A DNA stretch of 64,000 nucleotides from NCBI RefSeq assembly GCF_004378255.1, contig NZ_SNQG01000001.1, forward strand, positions 930,001-994,000. Reading direction: 5' to 3'. The stretch is from Mucilaginibacter phyllosphaerae (GTDB lineage Bacteria > Bacteroidota > Bacteroidia > Sphingobacteriales > Sphingobacteriaceae). Position 1 is the first letter of the stretch. Each line of letters opens with the position of its first letter. The notes below the pieces were generated by a model, which had not been told where the DNA came from, made no database searches, and worked only from the letters and a program-made list of their open reading frames with translations. Shown in pieces: positions 17,528-24,737 of this stretch. The position numbers were made by a program, and so were the translations under genes.

Positions 17528-17590
17528 TGGCTTAATAGTTCATTGGTGTAATTTGAAATTTGCGAAATGCTCACTAACATCTGTAAACTT

Positions 17591-17615
17591 CTACTCCCCC
17601 TTCAGGTGCTAAGGG
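17591..17615. repeat. Fragment related to the CCCCTTCAGG repeat
   Basis: ACTCCCCCTTCAGG followed by GGGC-type sequence lies directly against the ATPase stop codon, inside the gap of the ABC operon. It resembles the inverted ends of the element at 26045-26204 but is incomplete. Confidence 0.45.
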
Positions 17616-18380
17616 CTAACTCTCCCTCCACTCCTTACCGGTAAGGTTAATAAATACATCCTCCAGGTTGGCGCCTTTGGTTTGTTTAGCACGTTCAAAC
17701 CCGGTAGCCACCAGTTGGTCAATAAAACGATCAGGGGTATCTATACCTATGATATGGCCGCCGTCTACAAAGGCTACACGGTCGCACAGTACTTCGGCTT
17801 CATCCATGTAATGAGTGGTAATAACCACGGTGGTACCGGCATCACGAATCTCGCGGATCAGGTCCCACAGGTTACGGCGTGCCTGCGGATCAAGCCCGGT
17901 TGTAGGCTCATCCAAAAATATAATACGTGGATTGTTAATGAGTGTGGTAGCTATTGAAAAACGTTGCTTTTGCCCGCCGGATAATTCCTTGAATTTAGCT
18001 TTTGCCTTATCATTCAACGCAACCTTACCCAACATTTCGGCCGGTGTTTTAGTAATCCCGTAGAGGCCCGAGAACAGATCAATCAGTTCCGAAAGGTTAA
18101 GATTGGGATAATAACCTGCTGCTTGCAATTGTACCCCAATGCGCTTTTTAATGCTGTCTGCGTCGGTTTCTATATCAAAGCCATCAACAGTTACTTCGCC
18201 CGATGTTTTTTCGCGTAAGGTTTCAATAATTTCCAGCGTGGTGGTTTTGCCGGCACCATTTGGCCCAAGCAGGCCAAAGATCTCGCCTTCGTAAACTTCA
18301 AAGCTGATGCCTTTTACCGCTTCAAAATCGCCATAGTTTTTTACCAGGTTTTTAACCGTAATAATAGGTTTATTTGCCAT
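17616..18380 (-). CDS. ABC transporter ATP-binding protein
   Basis: A 254-residue cytoplasmic ATPase that powers the ABC-2 permease encoded immediately downstream. Visible motifs: Walker A GLLGPNGAGKTT, Q-loop in GVQLQAAGYYPNL, signature LSGGQKQR, Walker B IIFLDEPTTGLD, and the switch His in VITTHYMDEAE. The arrangement matches the CcmA/DrrA-like class of ABC-2 exporters. I use the ATG at 18380 (MANKPIITV) rather than the ATG 14 codons upstream, because homology begins at this Met. A TTTG/N19/TAATGTTTG pair upstream is promoter-like with one extra base in the -7 box. Confidence 0.92.
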   Translation of the reverse strand: MANKPIITVKNLVKNYGDFEAVKGISFEVYEGEIFGLLGPNGAGKTTTLEIIETLREKTSGEVTVDGFDIETDADSIKKRIGVQLQAAGYYPNLNLSELIDLFSGLYGITKTPAEMLGKVALNDKAKAKFKELSGGQKQRFSIATTLINNPRIIFLDEPTTGLDPQARRNLWDLIREIRDAGTTVVITTHYMDEAEVLCDRVAFVDGGHIIGIDTPDRFIDQLVATGFERAKQTKGANLEDVFINLTGKEWRES

Positions 18381-18481
18381 AGCGTAAATATGCGTTGTAT
18401 TTGTGTAATTATTACCATACAAACATTAAAACCGCATTAAATTTAAACAAACGCCAATGCAAATAACCCTCAACGGATGGC

Positions 18482-18694
18482 TTACTTCCCACCCTTTTTA
18501 AGCTCGCTTTCTGATTTGATAACTTGCTTGCCTTTATCCATCTTTATTTCGTAAGCAGGCTCATCTTTACTGGCATTGCGTTTTACACTTGTGCCTTTTA
18601 TTGATTTTTTAACCGGCTCGGTATGTTTCTTTTCAATCTTGCCTTCGGCTTCGCCTTTGCCCCAGTTCCAGTGTACGGTATCTCCCTTTTTCAT
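18482..18694 (-). CDS. DUF2945 (hypervirulence-associated TUDOR-like) protein
   Basis: A 70-residue basic protein matching the DUF2945/HVA1 TUDOR domain: MKKGDTVHWNWGKGEAEGKI at the start, then the KGTSVKRNASKDEPAYEI core and KQVIKSESEL end, which is the whole domain. The domain is small and found widely in bacteria and fungi, without an established bacterial function. No signal peptide. Monocistronic by context: the ABC operon begins about 100 bp downstream on the same strand. Confidence 0.85.
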   Translation of the reverse strand: MKKGDTVHWNWGKGEAEGKIEKKHTEPVKKSIKGTSVKRNASKDEPAYEIKMDKGKQVIKSESELKKGGK

Positions 18695-18749
18695 AACCTG
18701 TAATTTTGGTTAACTGCAGCAATAGACCTGCCAAAATCTGCCCGGATAC

Positions 18750-18848
18750 TTAAAAAATAAACCTGCCTAATAAGCCTATCAATACAATAGCATTGGCCAA
18801 AATAGCAAGTATAGCGCTAAATGTTGGGATAGTTAAAAGTGTGATCAT
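18750..18848 (-). CDS. Possible 32-residue membrane peptide
   Basis: An ATG at 18848 opens a 32-codon frame whose product is almost entirely hydrophobic, with one helix spanning the whole length (TFSAILAILANAIVLIGLLG) and a single Arg near the C-terminus. Very small one-helix proteins of this type exist in relatives, but I cannot confirm homology. No clear promoter or ribosome-binding site is visible. The surrounding 18695-18996 gap holds nothing else that I recognise. Confidence 0.3.
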   Translation of the reverse strand: MITLLTIPTFSAILAILANAIVLIGLLGRFIF

Positions 18849-18996
18849 CGTGATGTTTTTTTGTTGTTTTACACCACAAAATTGTATCAAACCAAGGTTA
18901 TTTAACAGCTTTTTTAGGTGAACGGGAACAAAATGTCGGTAAGTGTATTCCAAAAAGGAATAAGCAGCGGCATTTTAGCGGTTACTGTTTTACTGG

Positions 18997-20805
18997 TTAC
19001 TCTTCACCCACATTAATGCCTATTTGTTTAAGCAGTAAGGATGCATTGAAGGTTTTGCACTCGCCGTGCTTCATCTTGTAATCAAATAGCATTTCGCCAT
19101 CTATCACCTGTATATCAAAGTAGTAGTTGCGTACATAATCAGGATATTTATCTTCTAACCGGGCAATCTGCAGATCGTGCGTGGCAACCATGCCTACGCC
19201 TTTTTTGGCAATAAGCTGCTCTATCACCGCTTTGCTGCCCAGATACTTATCCATAGAGTTGGTGCCGCGCAGCATCTCATCAATCAAAAAGAAAACGCGG
19301 TGCTGATGCTCTACCGCGGCCAGCAGCATCTGCAGGCGGTCCAGTTCGGCCTTAAAGGTAGATGTACTTTCGTTTAATGAATCTTTGATCCGCATGTAGC
19401 TTACAATGGTAATAACAGATACTTCCATAGCAGCGGCGCATACTGTTGAGCCGGCCAGGGCCAGCACGGTATTGATACCAACGGTACGCAAAAAGGTACT
19501 TTTACCTGCCATGTTGCTGCCGGTGATGATGTCTATCTTAAAGGCATCTTGCAGATCATAATCATTATCTACCCTTTTGCCAGGGATAAGCGGATGTGCA
19601 ATATTTTTTGCCTTAACGGTGTAACCTTCGGTATCGGCAATAACGGGGTAAACCCAATCCGGGTAATTGATGGCAGGCACAGCAAGGCTGATGAGTGCTT
19701 CGAATTCGGCTATTACATCAAAGGCCTCTTCAAAATTATGATGATTGCTGCGCTTCCATTTTTCTATCTGCAGAATTTGTTTCAGCGCCCATAAAAAAAA
19801 CACATTTAACAAAAATCCAACTATCATAATAAGGCTATAACCAAGCTTATTAATTAGTTTTGATAACTCGCGGATGTTTTTTGAAGTTTGGTTTGTCCTC
19901 AGCTTTTCATTCAGATCAACACACCTTTGCGACTGCCATTGATGGCTCTCAATCGCATTAAATACAATAGCATAGTTGGCCAGCACGCTGCCTATTTTAT
20001 CGGCAATTGCCCCTCCTCTTAAAATATAGCTTCCCTTTGAAATTAAAATAAGCAAGTTAAAAATAACTATCGCGATAACTACAAGTTTAAAAACCGGGTA
20101 TAAAAATATACCAGCCAATAAGGCAAACGATAACAGATATGGGGATATTTTGATGTAGGATGTTAACCATTTTTCGCCGGGTAATTTTAAAGGCGTGCTT
20201 AGATAAACAAACAAACGTTTCATTTGATCGGTATCCTCTTTAATGGCAAATAGCAGTTTGGTTTGGGTGTTTACCTTCCACTCGTTATTAGCGGCAATCT
20301 CTTTAACGGCTTGCTGGCGCGATAAAATAACGGGCTTGTCTGCCGGGGCGTTTAGCCAGTCGGCCAGTTTATCATTACCTGTTGATGTTGCTGCACGATT
20401 AATGAGATGGAATAGCGAAGCATTACCAAAGATATCCAGATCTGAACTGTAAATGTGCTTTTCGTTACTGTAGTGCTGCCCGTTATTATACAGGTTGGCG
20501 TTGTTTTGCAGACTATCAATTTCATTAAGGTTGATGCGTTGTAGATCCAGATAGTAATCGCGTTGGCGTTCGTAGCTGCCCTGGCGGGCTACCAGCCAGG
20601 CAAAAGCGGCCAGCAACAGCGCAAAACTAACAGCCATAATAGTAAAGTTATCCTGCGCAATGGTTAGGTAAATGGCAAACACCATCAGCCCGAAAATGCC
20701 CAGCCGGAGCAGTGAATAAGTATTGGCCAACTTTTTATATTTAACGGCCTGTTGGTTTGCCTGCGCGGCGGCTTGCTTATAGTTATCAATTATAGTTTGT
20801 TGCAC
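18997..20805 (-). CDS. Membrane-anchored MutS-family ATPase
   Basis: A 602-residue protein with a C-terminal MutS-type ATPase domain and no mismatch-recognition domain. The N-terminal part has an amphipathic segment and two helices (~30-70), with further helices near 215-260 and 330-350, so it should be membrane-bound. ATPase motifs: Walker A GSNMAGKSTFLRT (~432), the conserved STSTFKAEL segment, Walker B VFFLIDEMLRG, and VATHDLQIA. The family is common in Bacteroidota, where it is usually annotated 'DNA mismatch repair protein MutS', but the architecture argues against a classical MutS role. The start is GTG at 20805. It is divergent from rlmH. Confidence 0.85.
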   Translation of the reverse strand: MQQTIIDNYKQAAAQANQQAVKYKKLANTYSLLRLGIFGLMVFAIYLTIAQDNFTIMAVSFALLLAAFAWLVARQGSYERQRDYYLDLQRINLNEIDSLQNNANLYNNGQHYSNEKHIYSSDLDIFGNASLFHLINRAATSTGNDKLADWLNAPADKPVILSRQQAVKEIAANNEWKVNTQTKLLFAIKEDTDQMKRLFVYLSTPLKLPGEKWLTSYIKISPYLLSFALLAGIFLYPVFKLVVIAIVIFNLLILISKGSYILRGGAIADKIGSVLANYAIVFNAIESHQWQSQRCVDLNEKLRTNQTSKNIRELSKLINKLGYSLIMIVGFLLNVFFLWALKQILQIEKWKRSNHHNFEEAFDVIAEFEALISLAVPAINYPDWVYPVIADTEGYTVKAKNIAHPLIPGKRVDNDYDLQDAFKIDIITGSNMAGKSTFLRTVGINTVLALAGSTVCAAAMEVSVITIVSYMRIKDSLNESTSTFKAELDRLQMLLAAVEHQHRVFFLIDEMLRGTNSMDKYLGSKAVIEQLIAKKGVGMVATHDLQIARLEDKYPDYVRNYYFDIQVIDGEMLFDYKMKHGECKTFNASLLLKQIGINVGEE

Positions 20806-20881
20806 AGATATTATAGATATTTTTGTACTTCAATGTTACAACAATAAGATAACATTTTAAGCCTAATAGTTACAGCTGTAA

Positions 20882-21355
20882 ATGAAGATAACGTTTATAA
20901 CCGTTGGTAAAACCGAAGATGCCTACTTAAAAGAAGGTATAGAGAAATATGTAAAACGCCTGAAGCACTACACCAAGCTGGAACTGGTTGACATCCCCGA
21001 ACTAAAAAACACCAAAGCACTAACCGAGGAACAGCAAAAAGCTAAAGAAGCCGAATTGATCCTCAAAAAAATAACCGTGCAGGACCATGTGATCCTGCTG
21101 GATGAGAACGGATTGGAATTCACCTCTGTACAGTTTGCCAATTATATCAACAAGCGTTCGGTTTCCTCATCGGCCAATCTCATCTTTATCGTGGGCGGCC
21201 CCTACGGGTTCGATCAGTTGGTTTACCAGCGCGCCAATGATAAGCTATCCCTCAGCCGTATGACCTTCTCGCACCAAATGGTACGCCTGTTTTTTGTGGA
21301 GCAGCTTTACCGGGCCTATACTATTATTAAGGGGGAGCCGTATCATCATCAATAA
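20882..21355 (+). CDS. rlmH: 23S rRNA pseudouridine-1915 N3-methyltransferase
   Basis: RlmH, a SPOUT-class methyltransferase that modifies pseudouridine 1915 in helix 69 of 23S rRNA on assembled 70S ribosomes. 157 residues, normal length. Visible: MKITFITVGKTEDAYLKEGI start, the HVILLDENGLEFTSVQFA strand-loop, the SAM-binding knot LIFIVGGPYGFD, and the C-terminal LSRMTFSHQMVRLFFVEQLYRAYTI with the terminal YHHQ. A divergent spacer of 76 bp separates it from the MutS-like gene. Confidence 0.97.
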   Translation: MKITFITVGKTEDAYLKEGIEKYVKRLKHYTKLELVDIPELKNTKALTEEQQKAKEAELILKKITVQDHVILLDENGLEFTSVQFANYINKRSVSSSANLIFIVGGPYGFDQLVYQRANDKLSLSRMTFSHQMVRLFFVEQLYRAYTIIKGEPYHHQ

Positions 21356-21361
21356 CTGACA

Positions 21362-21400
21362 CGGTTACAGGATTTTTAGATTGACAGGATTATTGAGCAC
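21362..21400. repeat. Intergenic ACAGGATTTTTAG-type repeat
   Basis: Directly after rlmH, ACAGGATTTTTAGATTGACAGG shows an internal repeat (ACAGGATT twice). The sequence type is familiar as dispersed intergenic DNA in Bacteroidota genomes. No second copy was found in this window. Confidence 0.4.
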
Positions 21401-21453
21401 ATAGATAGAAACAGAAACAAACATCGCCTAACTCATTTCCAATAAGGCAATTT

Positions 21454-21496
21454 ATTTGCACATTTGTATATCTGCATATTTGCACATCCATATATC
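21454..21496. repeat. TTTGCACAT-rich repeat before the CDF gene
   Basis: Several imperfect copies of TTTGCACATnTG end exactly at the start codon of the cation exporter (21497). A related array precedes the M3 peptidase gene (33505-33540). Confidence 0.55.
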
Positions 21497-22411
21497 ATGC
21501 ACAGTCACGACCACTCCCACCATCATCACGACCACGCTCCAAAAATAGACCATCTGAATGCGGCATTTATATGGGGCATTATCCTCAACTCCGCATTTGT
21601 AGTTATCGAGGCTGTTTACGGTTTTATCAGCGGCTCATTATCCTTACTAACGGATGCCGGCCATAACCTAAGCGATGTGGCATCGCTTGCGCTGGCCCTG
21701 CTTGCCTTTAAGCTGGCCAAAGCTAAATCAAACAAGGATTATACTTACGGCTATAAACGCTCCACCATCATCGTATCGTTTTTTAATGCCATGATACTCA
21801 TCGTAGCTGTTGGTTTTATTGTGTATGAAGCCGTTATACGTTTTATTCATCCCGAGCCTGTTGCAGGCGGCACGGTTGCCTGGGTAGCCTTTGTAGGGAT
21901 AGCCATAAACGGTTTTACCGCATGGCTTTTTGTAAAAGATAAAGATACCGACCTGAACGTAAAAGGCGCCTACCTGCATATGGCGGTTGATGCCATCGTA
22001 TCTTTAGGCGTAGTGATATCGGGTATTATTATTTACTTTACGCACCTGGAATGGATCGATAGCGTGGTTAGTATCATTATCGGTGTAATCATCTTAACCG
22101 GCACCTGGAACCTGCTTAAAGACAGCCTGCGCCTGGAAATGGACGGTGTGCCTAAAGACATCGACCTGAAAAAAATAAAGGCAGAACTGATGGGCGCCAA
22201 TGGTGTGGTAGATATCCATCACATGCATGTTTGGGCCTTAAGCACTACCGAAAATGCGCTTACCGCCCACCTGGTAGTTAGCCCCGATAACATGGTAAAA
22301 TTCGATGAGATCAAACACGATCTGCGCCACCGGCTGGAACACCTGTCTATCAGCCATAGCACGTTTGAGCCGGAGTTTAGCAATGAGAAATGCGAGCAGC
22401 CGGATTGTTAA
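21497..22411 (+). CDS. Cation diffusion facilitator (CzcD/ZitB-type) metal exporter
   Basis: A 304-residue inner-membrane CDF protein that exports Zn2+ or a similar divalent metal by proton antiport. It starts with a His-rich cytoplasmic tail (HSHDHSHHHHDH), then six helices. Metal-site motifs are HxxxD in LTDAGHNLSDVASL (helix II) and again in LHMAVDAIVSLG (helix V). The C-terminal cytoplasmic ferredoxin-like domain ends with a Cys-containing tail. I choose the ATG at 21497; the upstream in-frame ATG lies in repeat sequence. Metal specificity cannot be read with certainty, though the His tail favours Zn. Confidence 0.93.
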   Translation: MHSHDHSHHHHDHAPKIDHLNAAFIWGIILNSAFVVIEAVYGFISGSLSLLTDAGHNLSDVASLALALLAFKLAKAKSNKDYTYGYKRSTIIVSFFNAMILIVAVGFIVYEAVIRFIHPEPVAGGTVAWVAFVGIAINGFTAWLFVKDKDTDLNVKGAYLHMAVDAIVSLGVVISGIIIYFTHLEWIDSVVSIIIGVIILTGTWNLLKDSLRLEMDGVPKDIDLKKIKAELMGANGVVDIHHMHVWALSTTENALTAHLVVSPDNMVKFDEIKHDLRHRLEHLSISHSTFEPEFSNEKCEQPDC

Positions 22412-22438
22412 TTTTTACATAAATTACCATTATACCAA

Positions 22439-22861
22439 ATGAACACCACTAACCGACGTAAATTTATAGCAACCGCAGCTACTGTTGCTGCAGGCACACT
22501 GGTTGCCTCGGCCATGCCTGATATTATAAAACCTACCACTATGATAAATAAATATCCCATCGTTCACCACGCATTATTCTGGTTAAAAAACCCAAGTTCA
22601 AAAGAAGATCGCGATAAACTGGTGGCCGGCGTAAAATCGCTCGGTAAAATAGAGAGCATTAAAGAATTGCATGTGGGTGTTGTTGCCAGCACCGAAAAAC
22701 GCGATGTAGTTGATAACAGCTGGGGCGTATCTGAAGTGATGTTTTTTGCCGATCTGGCGGGGCAGGCAGCTTACCAAACCCACCCTATTCATCAGCAATT
22801 TATAAAAGACCATAGCCACCTTTGGGAAAAGGTTGTGGTTTATGATGCAGTAGACGCGTAA
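22439..22861 (+). CDS. Dabb (stress-responsive A/B barrel) domain protein, exported
   Basis: A 140-residue protein with a twin-arginine-like export signal (NRRKFIATAATVAAGTLVASA, residues 5-25) followed by a complete Dabb domain. The domain starts at VHHALFWLK, includes IKELHVGVVAS and DVVDNSWGVSEVMFF, and ends HPIHQQFIKDHSHLWEKVVVYD. Dabb proteins are dimeric alpha/beta barrels, some with enzymatic roles, others unknown. Separated from the exporter gene by only 27 bp, so co-transcription is likely, but a functional link is not evident. Confidence 0.85.
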   Translation: MNTTNRRKFIATAATVAAGTLVASAMPDIIKPTTMINKYPIVHHALFWLKNPSSKEDRDKLVAGVKSLGKIESIKELHVGVVASTEKRDVVDNSWGVSEVMFFADLAGQAAYQTHPIHQQFIKDHSHLWEKVVVYDAVDA

Positions 22862-22872
22862 TTGTCTGAACA

Positions 22873-22941
22873 GTTGTCATGGTGAGCCTGTCGAACCATT
22901 AGCTAATTTATCAAGTCTTCGACAAGCTCAGACTGACAAAT
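22873..22941. repeat. TTGTCATGGTGAGCCTGTCGAA-type palindromic repeat, copy 1
   Basis: About 69 bp with inverted ends (TTGTCA/TGACAA) and inner arms GTCGAA/TTCGAC. The same unit is present in the opposite orientation at 55408-55479. It is non-coding and lies between convergent genes. Confidence 0.7.
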
Positions 22942-22951
22942 TTAATTATCC

Positions 22952-23036
22952 ATATCATCCTGAACTTGTTCAGGATCCCACAGGACAAGTTGGATATTTA
23001 GCAAGTGGGATACCGAAATTAATTCGACATGACGAA
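22952..23036. repeat. CCTGAACTTGTTCAGGAT palindrome repeat
   Basis: Contains an 8-bp-arm palindrome (CTGAACTTGTTCAG) and outer GGATCCCA/TGGGATA blocks. It abuts the preceding repeat. This type is a familiar dispersed intergenic repeat in Bacteroidota and other bacteria. Confidence 0.5.
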
Positions 23037-23083
23037 CCGTTTAACCCTACACGCTATCGCTCGCAATAGACGTAGTAGGATTA

Positions 23084-23117
23084 AAACAAAGCCCCGATAG
23101 ACATTCTACCGGGGCCT
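23084..23117 (-). terminator. Terminator of the DUF5606 gene
   Basis: Arms GCCCCG (23091-23096) and CGGGGC (23110-23115). On the minus strand the hairpin is followed by TTTGTTTT. It lies about 25 bp beyond the DUF5606 stop codon. Confidence 0.75.
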
Positions 23118-23140
23118 GATTATTTATAAGCAAAATTTGC

Positions 23141-23644
23141 TTAAGCTTTTTTAGCAGCTGCTTTCTTAGCTTTGGCTTTTGGCGCTTCGGCAACCGGGGC
23201 CTCTTCCTCTACAGGTTCTGCAATTGGTGTTTCTTCGGCAACAGGCGCTGCGGCAGCGGCAGGTGCTTCGTTAAATAAAGGCAGATCTTTTAAGATCAAA
23301 AACCAGCTGATGATCTTTTTAATATCAGATGAATAAACTTTTTCTTCGTCGTGGTCGGCAGCAACTTCGTAAAAAAACTCGCGTAGTTTTTTGCCATCCT
23401 CTTTAGGGGCAGGTACACTGGCCGCGGCTTTCATGCGCTCAAACACATCAATAAGCTTTATATCATCTTCTAAACCAAAAATAGTAATCTCATTCAAAGC
23501 CGCCAATTTAGCGGTAGATAAGTTTACCACCAGCTTAGTTTTTTGCGCATCGAGGCTTTCTAAAACGTAGCCGGTTTTGTTTTGTGCAAGCGCCCTCCAT
23601 AAACCCGGTTTACCCGATACTGCAACAATTCCCTGTAAATTCAT
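23141..23644 (-). CDS. DUF5606 domain protein
   Basis: A 167-residue cytoplasmic protein. Residues 1-~125 match the Bacteroidota-specific DUF5606 domain: MNLQGIVAVSGKPGLWRALA, VVNLSTAKLAALNEITIFG, LIDVFERMK, and a helical segment ending ISWFLILKDLPLF. The remaining ~40 residues are a low-complexity Ala/Glu/Pro region ending in a Lys/Ala-rich tail (KAKAKKAAAKKA), resembling nucleic-acid- or polyanion-binding tails. Function of the family is unknown. It lies 80 bp downstream of ppiB on the same strand, with repeat-like sequence (ATCACTAC type) between them. Confidence 0.85.
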   Translation of the reverse strand: MNLQGIVAVSGKPGLWRALAQNKTGYVLESLDAQKTKLVVNLSTAKLAALNEITIFGLEDDIKLIDVFERMKAAASVPAPKEDGKKLREFFYEVAADHDEEKVYSSDIKKIISWFLILKDLPLFNEAPAAAAAPVAEETPIAEPVEEEAPVAEAPKAKAKKAAAKKA

Positions 23645-23724
23645 TTTTTATGTTGTTGATGGAGCTGATTGAGTAAATAGGTGATTATTAACTAATCACT
23701 ACTCTCCAATCACCACTCACTATA

Positions 23725-24162
23725 CTATTCCTCTATTACTTCTATGCTTAAAATTTTATCGCCCTGGCGAATGTCGTCAACCACGTCAACGTTTTCTACA
23801 ACCTTACCAAATACGGTGTGGTTACGGTCTAAATGCGCGGTGTTATCGCGGCTGTGGCAGATAAAAAATTGAGAGCTACCGGTGTTACGGCCTGCATGTG
23901 CCATTGAAAGCACACCACGATCGTGATACTGGTTATCGCCTGTTAATTCACAGTCGATACGTTTGCCAGAACCACCTGCACCGGTACCGGTTGGGTCGCC
24001 GCCTTGTACCACAAAATTAGGGATAACACGATGAAAAGTTACGTTATCGTAAAAACCTGTTTTAGCCAATCCTAAAAAGTTAGCTACGGTGTTTGGCGCA
24101 TCTTTGTCAAAAAATTGAACGGTCATGTCGCCTTTTTCGGTTTTAATTATTGCTTTGCTCAT
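23725..24162 (-). CDS. Cyclophilin-type peptidyl-prolyl cis-trans isomerase
   Basis: A 145-residue single-domain cyclophilin that catalyses prolyl isomerisation in the cytoplasm (no signal peptide). Visible: FHRVIPNFVVQGGDPTGTG with catalytic Arg45 and Gln53, GVLSMAHAGRNTGSSQFFI, and HTVFGKVVENVDVVD. The Trp that confers cyclosporin binding in eukaryotic cyclophilins is His110 here, as in many bacterial forms. An exact -7 box, TACCTTTG on the minus strand (24187-24194), predicts a leader of about 18 bases. Confidence 0.93.
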   Translation of the reverse strand: MSKAIIKTEKGDMTVQFFDKDAPNTVANFLGLAKTGFYDNVTFHRVIPNFVVQGGDPTGTGAGGSGKRIDCELTGDNQYHDRGVLSMAHAGRNTGSSQFFICHSRDNTAHLDRNHTVFGKVVENVDVVDDIRQGDKILSIEVIEE

Positions 24163-24186
24163 TTGTTTTTTAATTTAAACAGGTGG

Positions 24187-24194
24187 CAAAGGTA
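24187..24194 (-). promoter_or_regulatory. -7 promoter element of the cyclophilin gene
   Basis: TACCTTTG read on the minus strand is an exact match to the Bacteroidota TAnnTTTG consensus, 25 bp before the ATG. No convincing -33 TTTG was seen at the right distance. Confidence 0.5.
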
Positions 24195-24341
24195 AGGAAT
24201 TGAGGTGAAAGGTAAAAGGGTATTAGTTATTAGAGGTTGGCGATAAGAGATTAGATAAAAAACTTAATTATTGAAAATTTGGCATTCGGGCATTCGAGGT
24301 CTTAGTCACAGGACTAACAACTATTGTTGGAACTGTCCTCC

Positions 24342-24675
24342 CTAACGCATTTTTTGCTTCAAAAGAATTGGGTTTAGTATTTCGAGTATTATACCCGTTC
24401 CAATAACATTCGGGCCTTCGCCAAATTCAAAATGCATACCCGGCTCAAGTAAGCCGGTAAATATATCGGTAGCAATAATGCTGATTTCAGCTTTGATATT
24501 TTCGCCCGGATATACCCGTTCTCTTCCTATAAAAATTTGTTGACCGCTGGTTAGATAATCGTTAATTGGAAATTTTAAATGTGGACGATAGCCAGAAATC
24601 GCAAGCGATTTCCTCCCCCCCCTCTTGCGTGGTTAAATATTTCAATTCTGCAATAAAATCAGGTTGCTTATTCAT
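24342..24675 (-). pseudogene. EF-Tu domain-3-like small protein, frameshifted at a G8 tract
   Basis: From the ATG at 24675 the frame reads MNKQPDFIAELKYLTTQEGG, then goes out of frame at eight consecutive G (24615-24622 on the plus strand as C) and stops soon after. Removing one G restores a continuous ~110-residue frame to the stop at 24342: EGGRKSLAISGYRPHLKF, then GRERVYPGENIKAEISIIAT and GMHFEFGEGPNVIGTGIILE. This matches the third domain of elongation factor Tu (EEGGR...GYRP..., PGDN..., REG...GAG/TG), and the intact length is what I recall for stand-alone Bacteroidota proteins of this type. The total length of 334 bases is 3n+1, fitting one inserted base. It could be a real pseudogene, a phase-variable gene or a sequencing error. 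The rest of 24195-24725 holds only ATTCG-type repeat sequence. Confidence 0.8.
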
Positions 24676-24720
24676 ATCACTAATATAGTCCGTCCTATAA
24701 TACCATTTCCAATTAATCGT

Positions 24721-24728
24721 TACATTTG
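24721..24728 (+). promoter_or_regulatory. -7 promoter element before the gene at 24738
   Basis: TACATTTG exactly matches TAnnTTTG and lies within a GTTAC/GTAAC inverted repeat. The expected start point is just before the ATG at 24738, so the upstream TTG codon at 24726 is unlikely to be translated. Confidence 0.5.
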
Positions 24729-24737
24729 GTAACGGCC

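Noticed and set aside
17168-17551. 127-codon open frame opposite the ABC-2 permease
   Set aside because: Shadow of the permease gene; the product has no coherent composition or homology features.
18848-18953. Upstream extension of the small hydrophobic peptide frame
   Set aside because: The N-terminal 35 residues are not membrane-like and begin in A+T-rich spacer; only the 32-codon part is retained, at low confidence.
22862-23140. tRNA-like GGTTCGAA segments
   Set aside because: The GTTCGAA-like strings belong to the TTGTCATGGTGAGCC palindromic repeat; no acceptor stem or anticodon arm is present.
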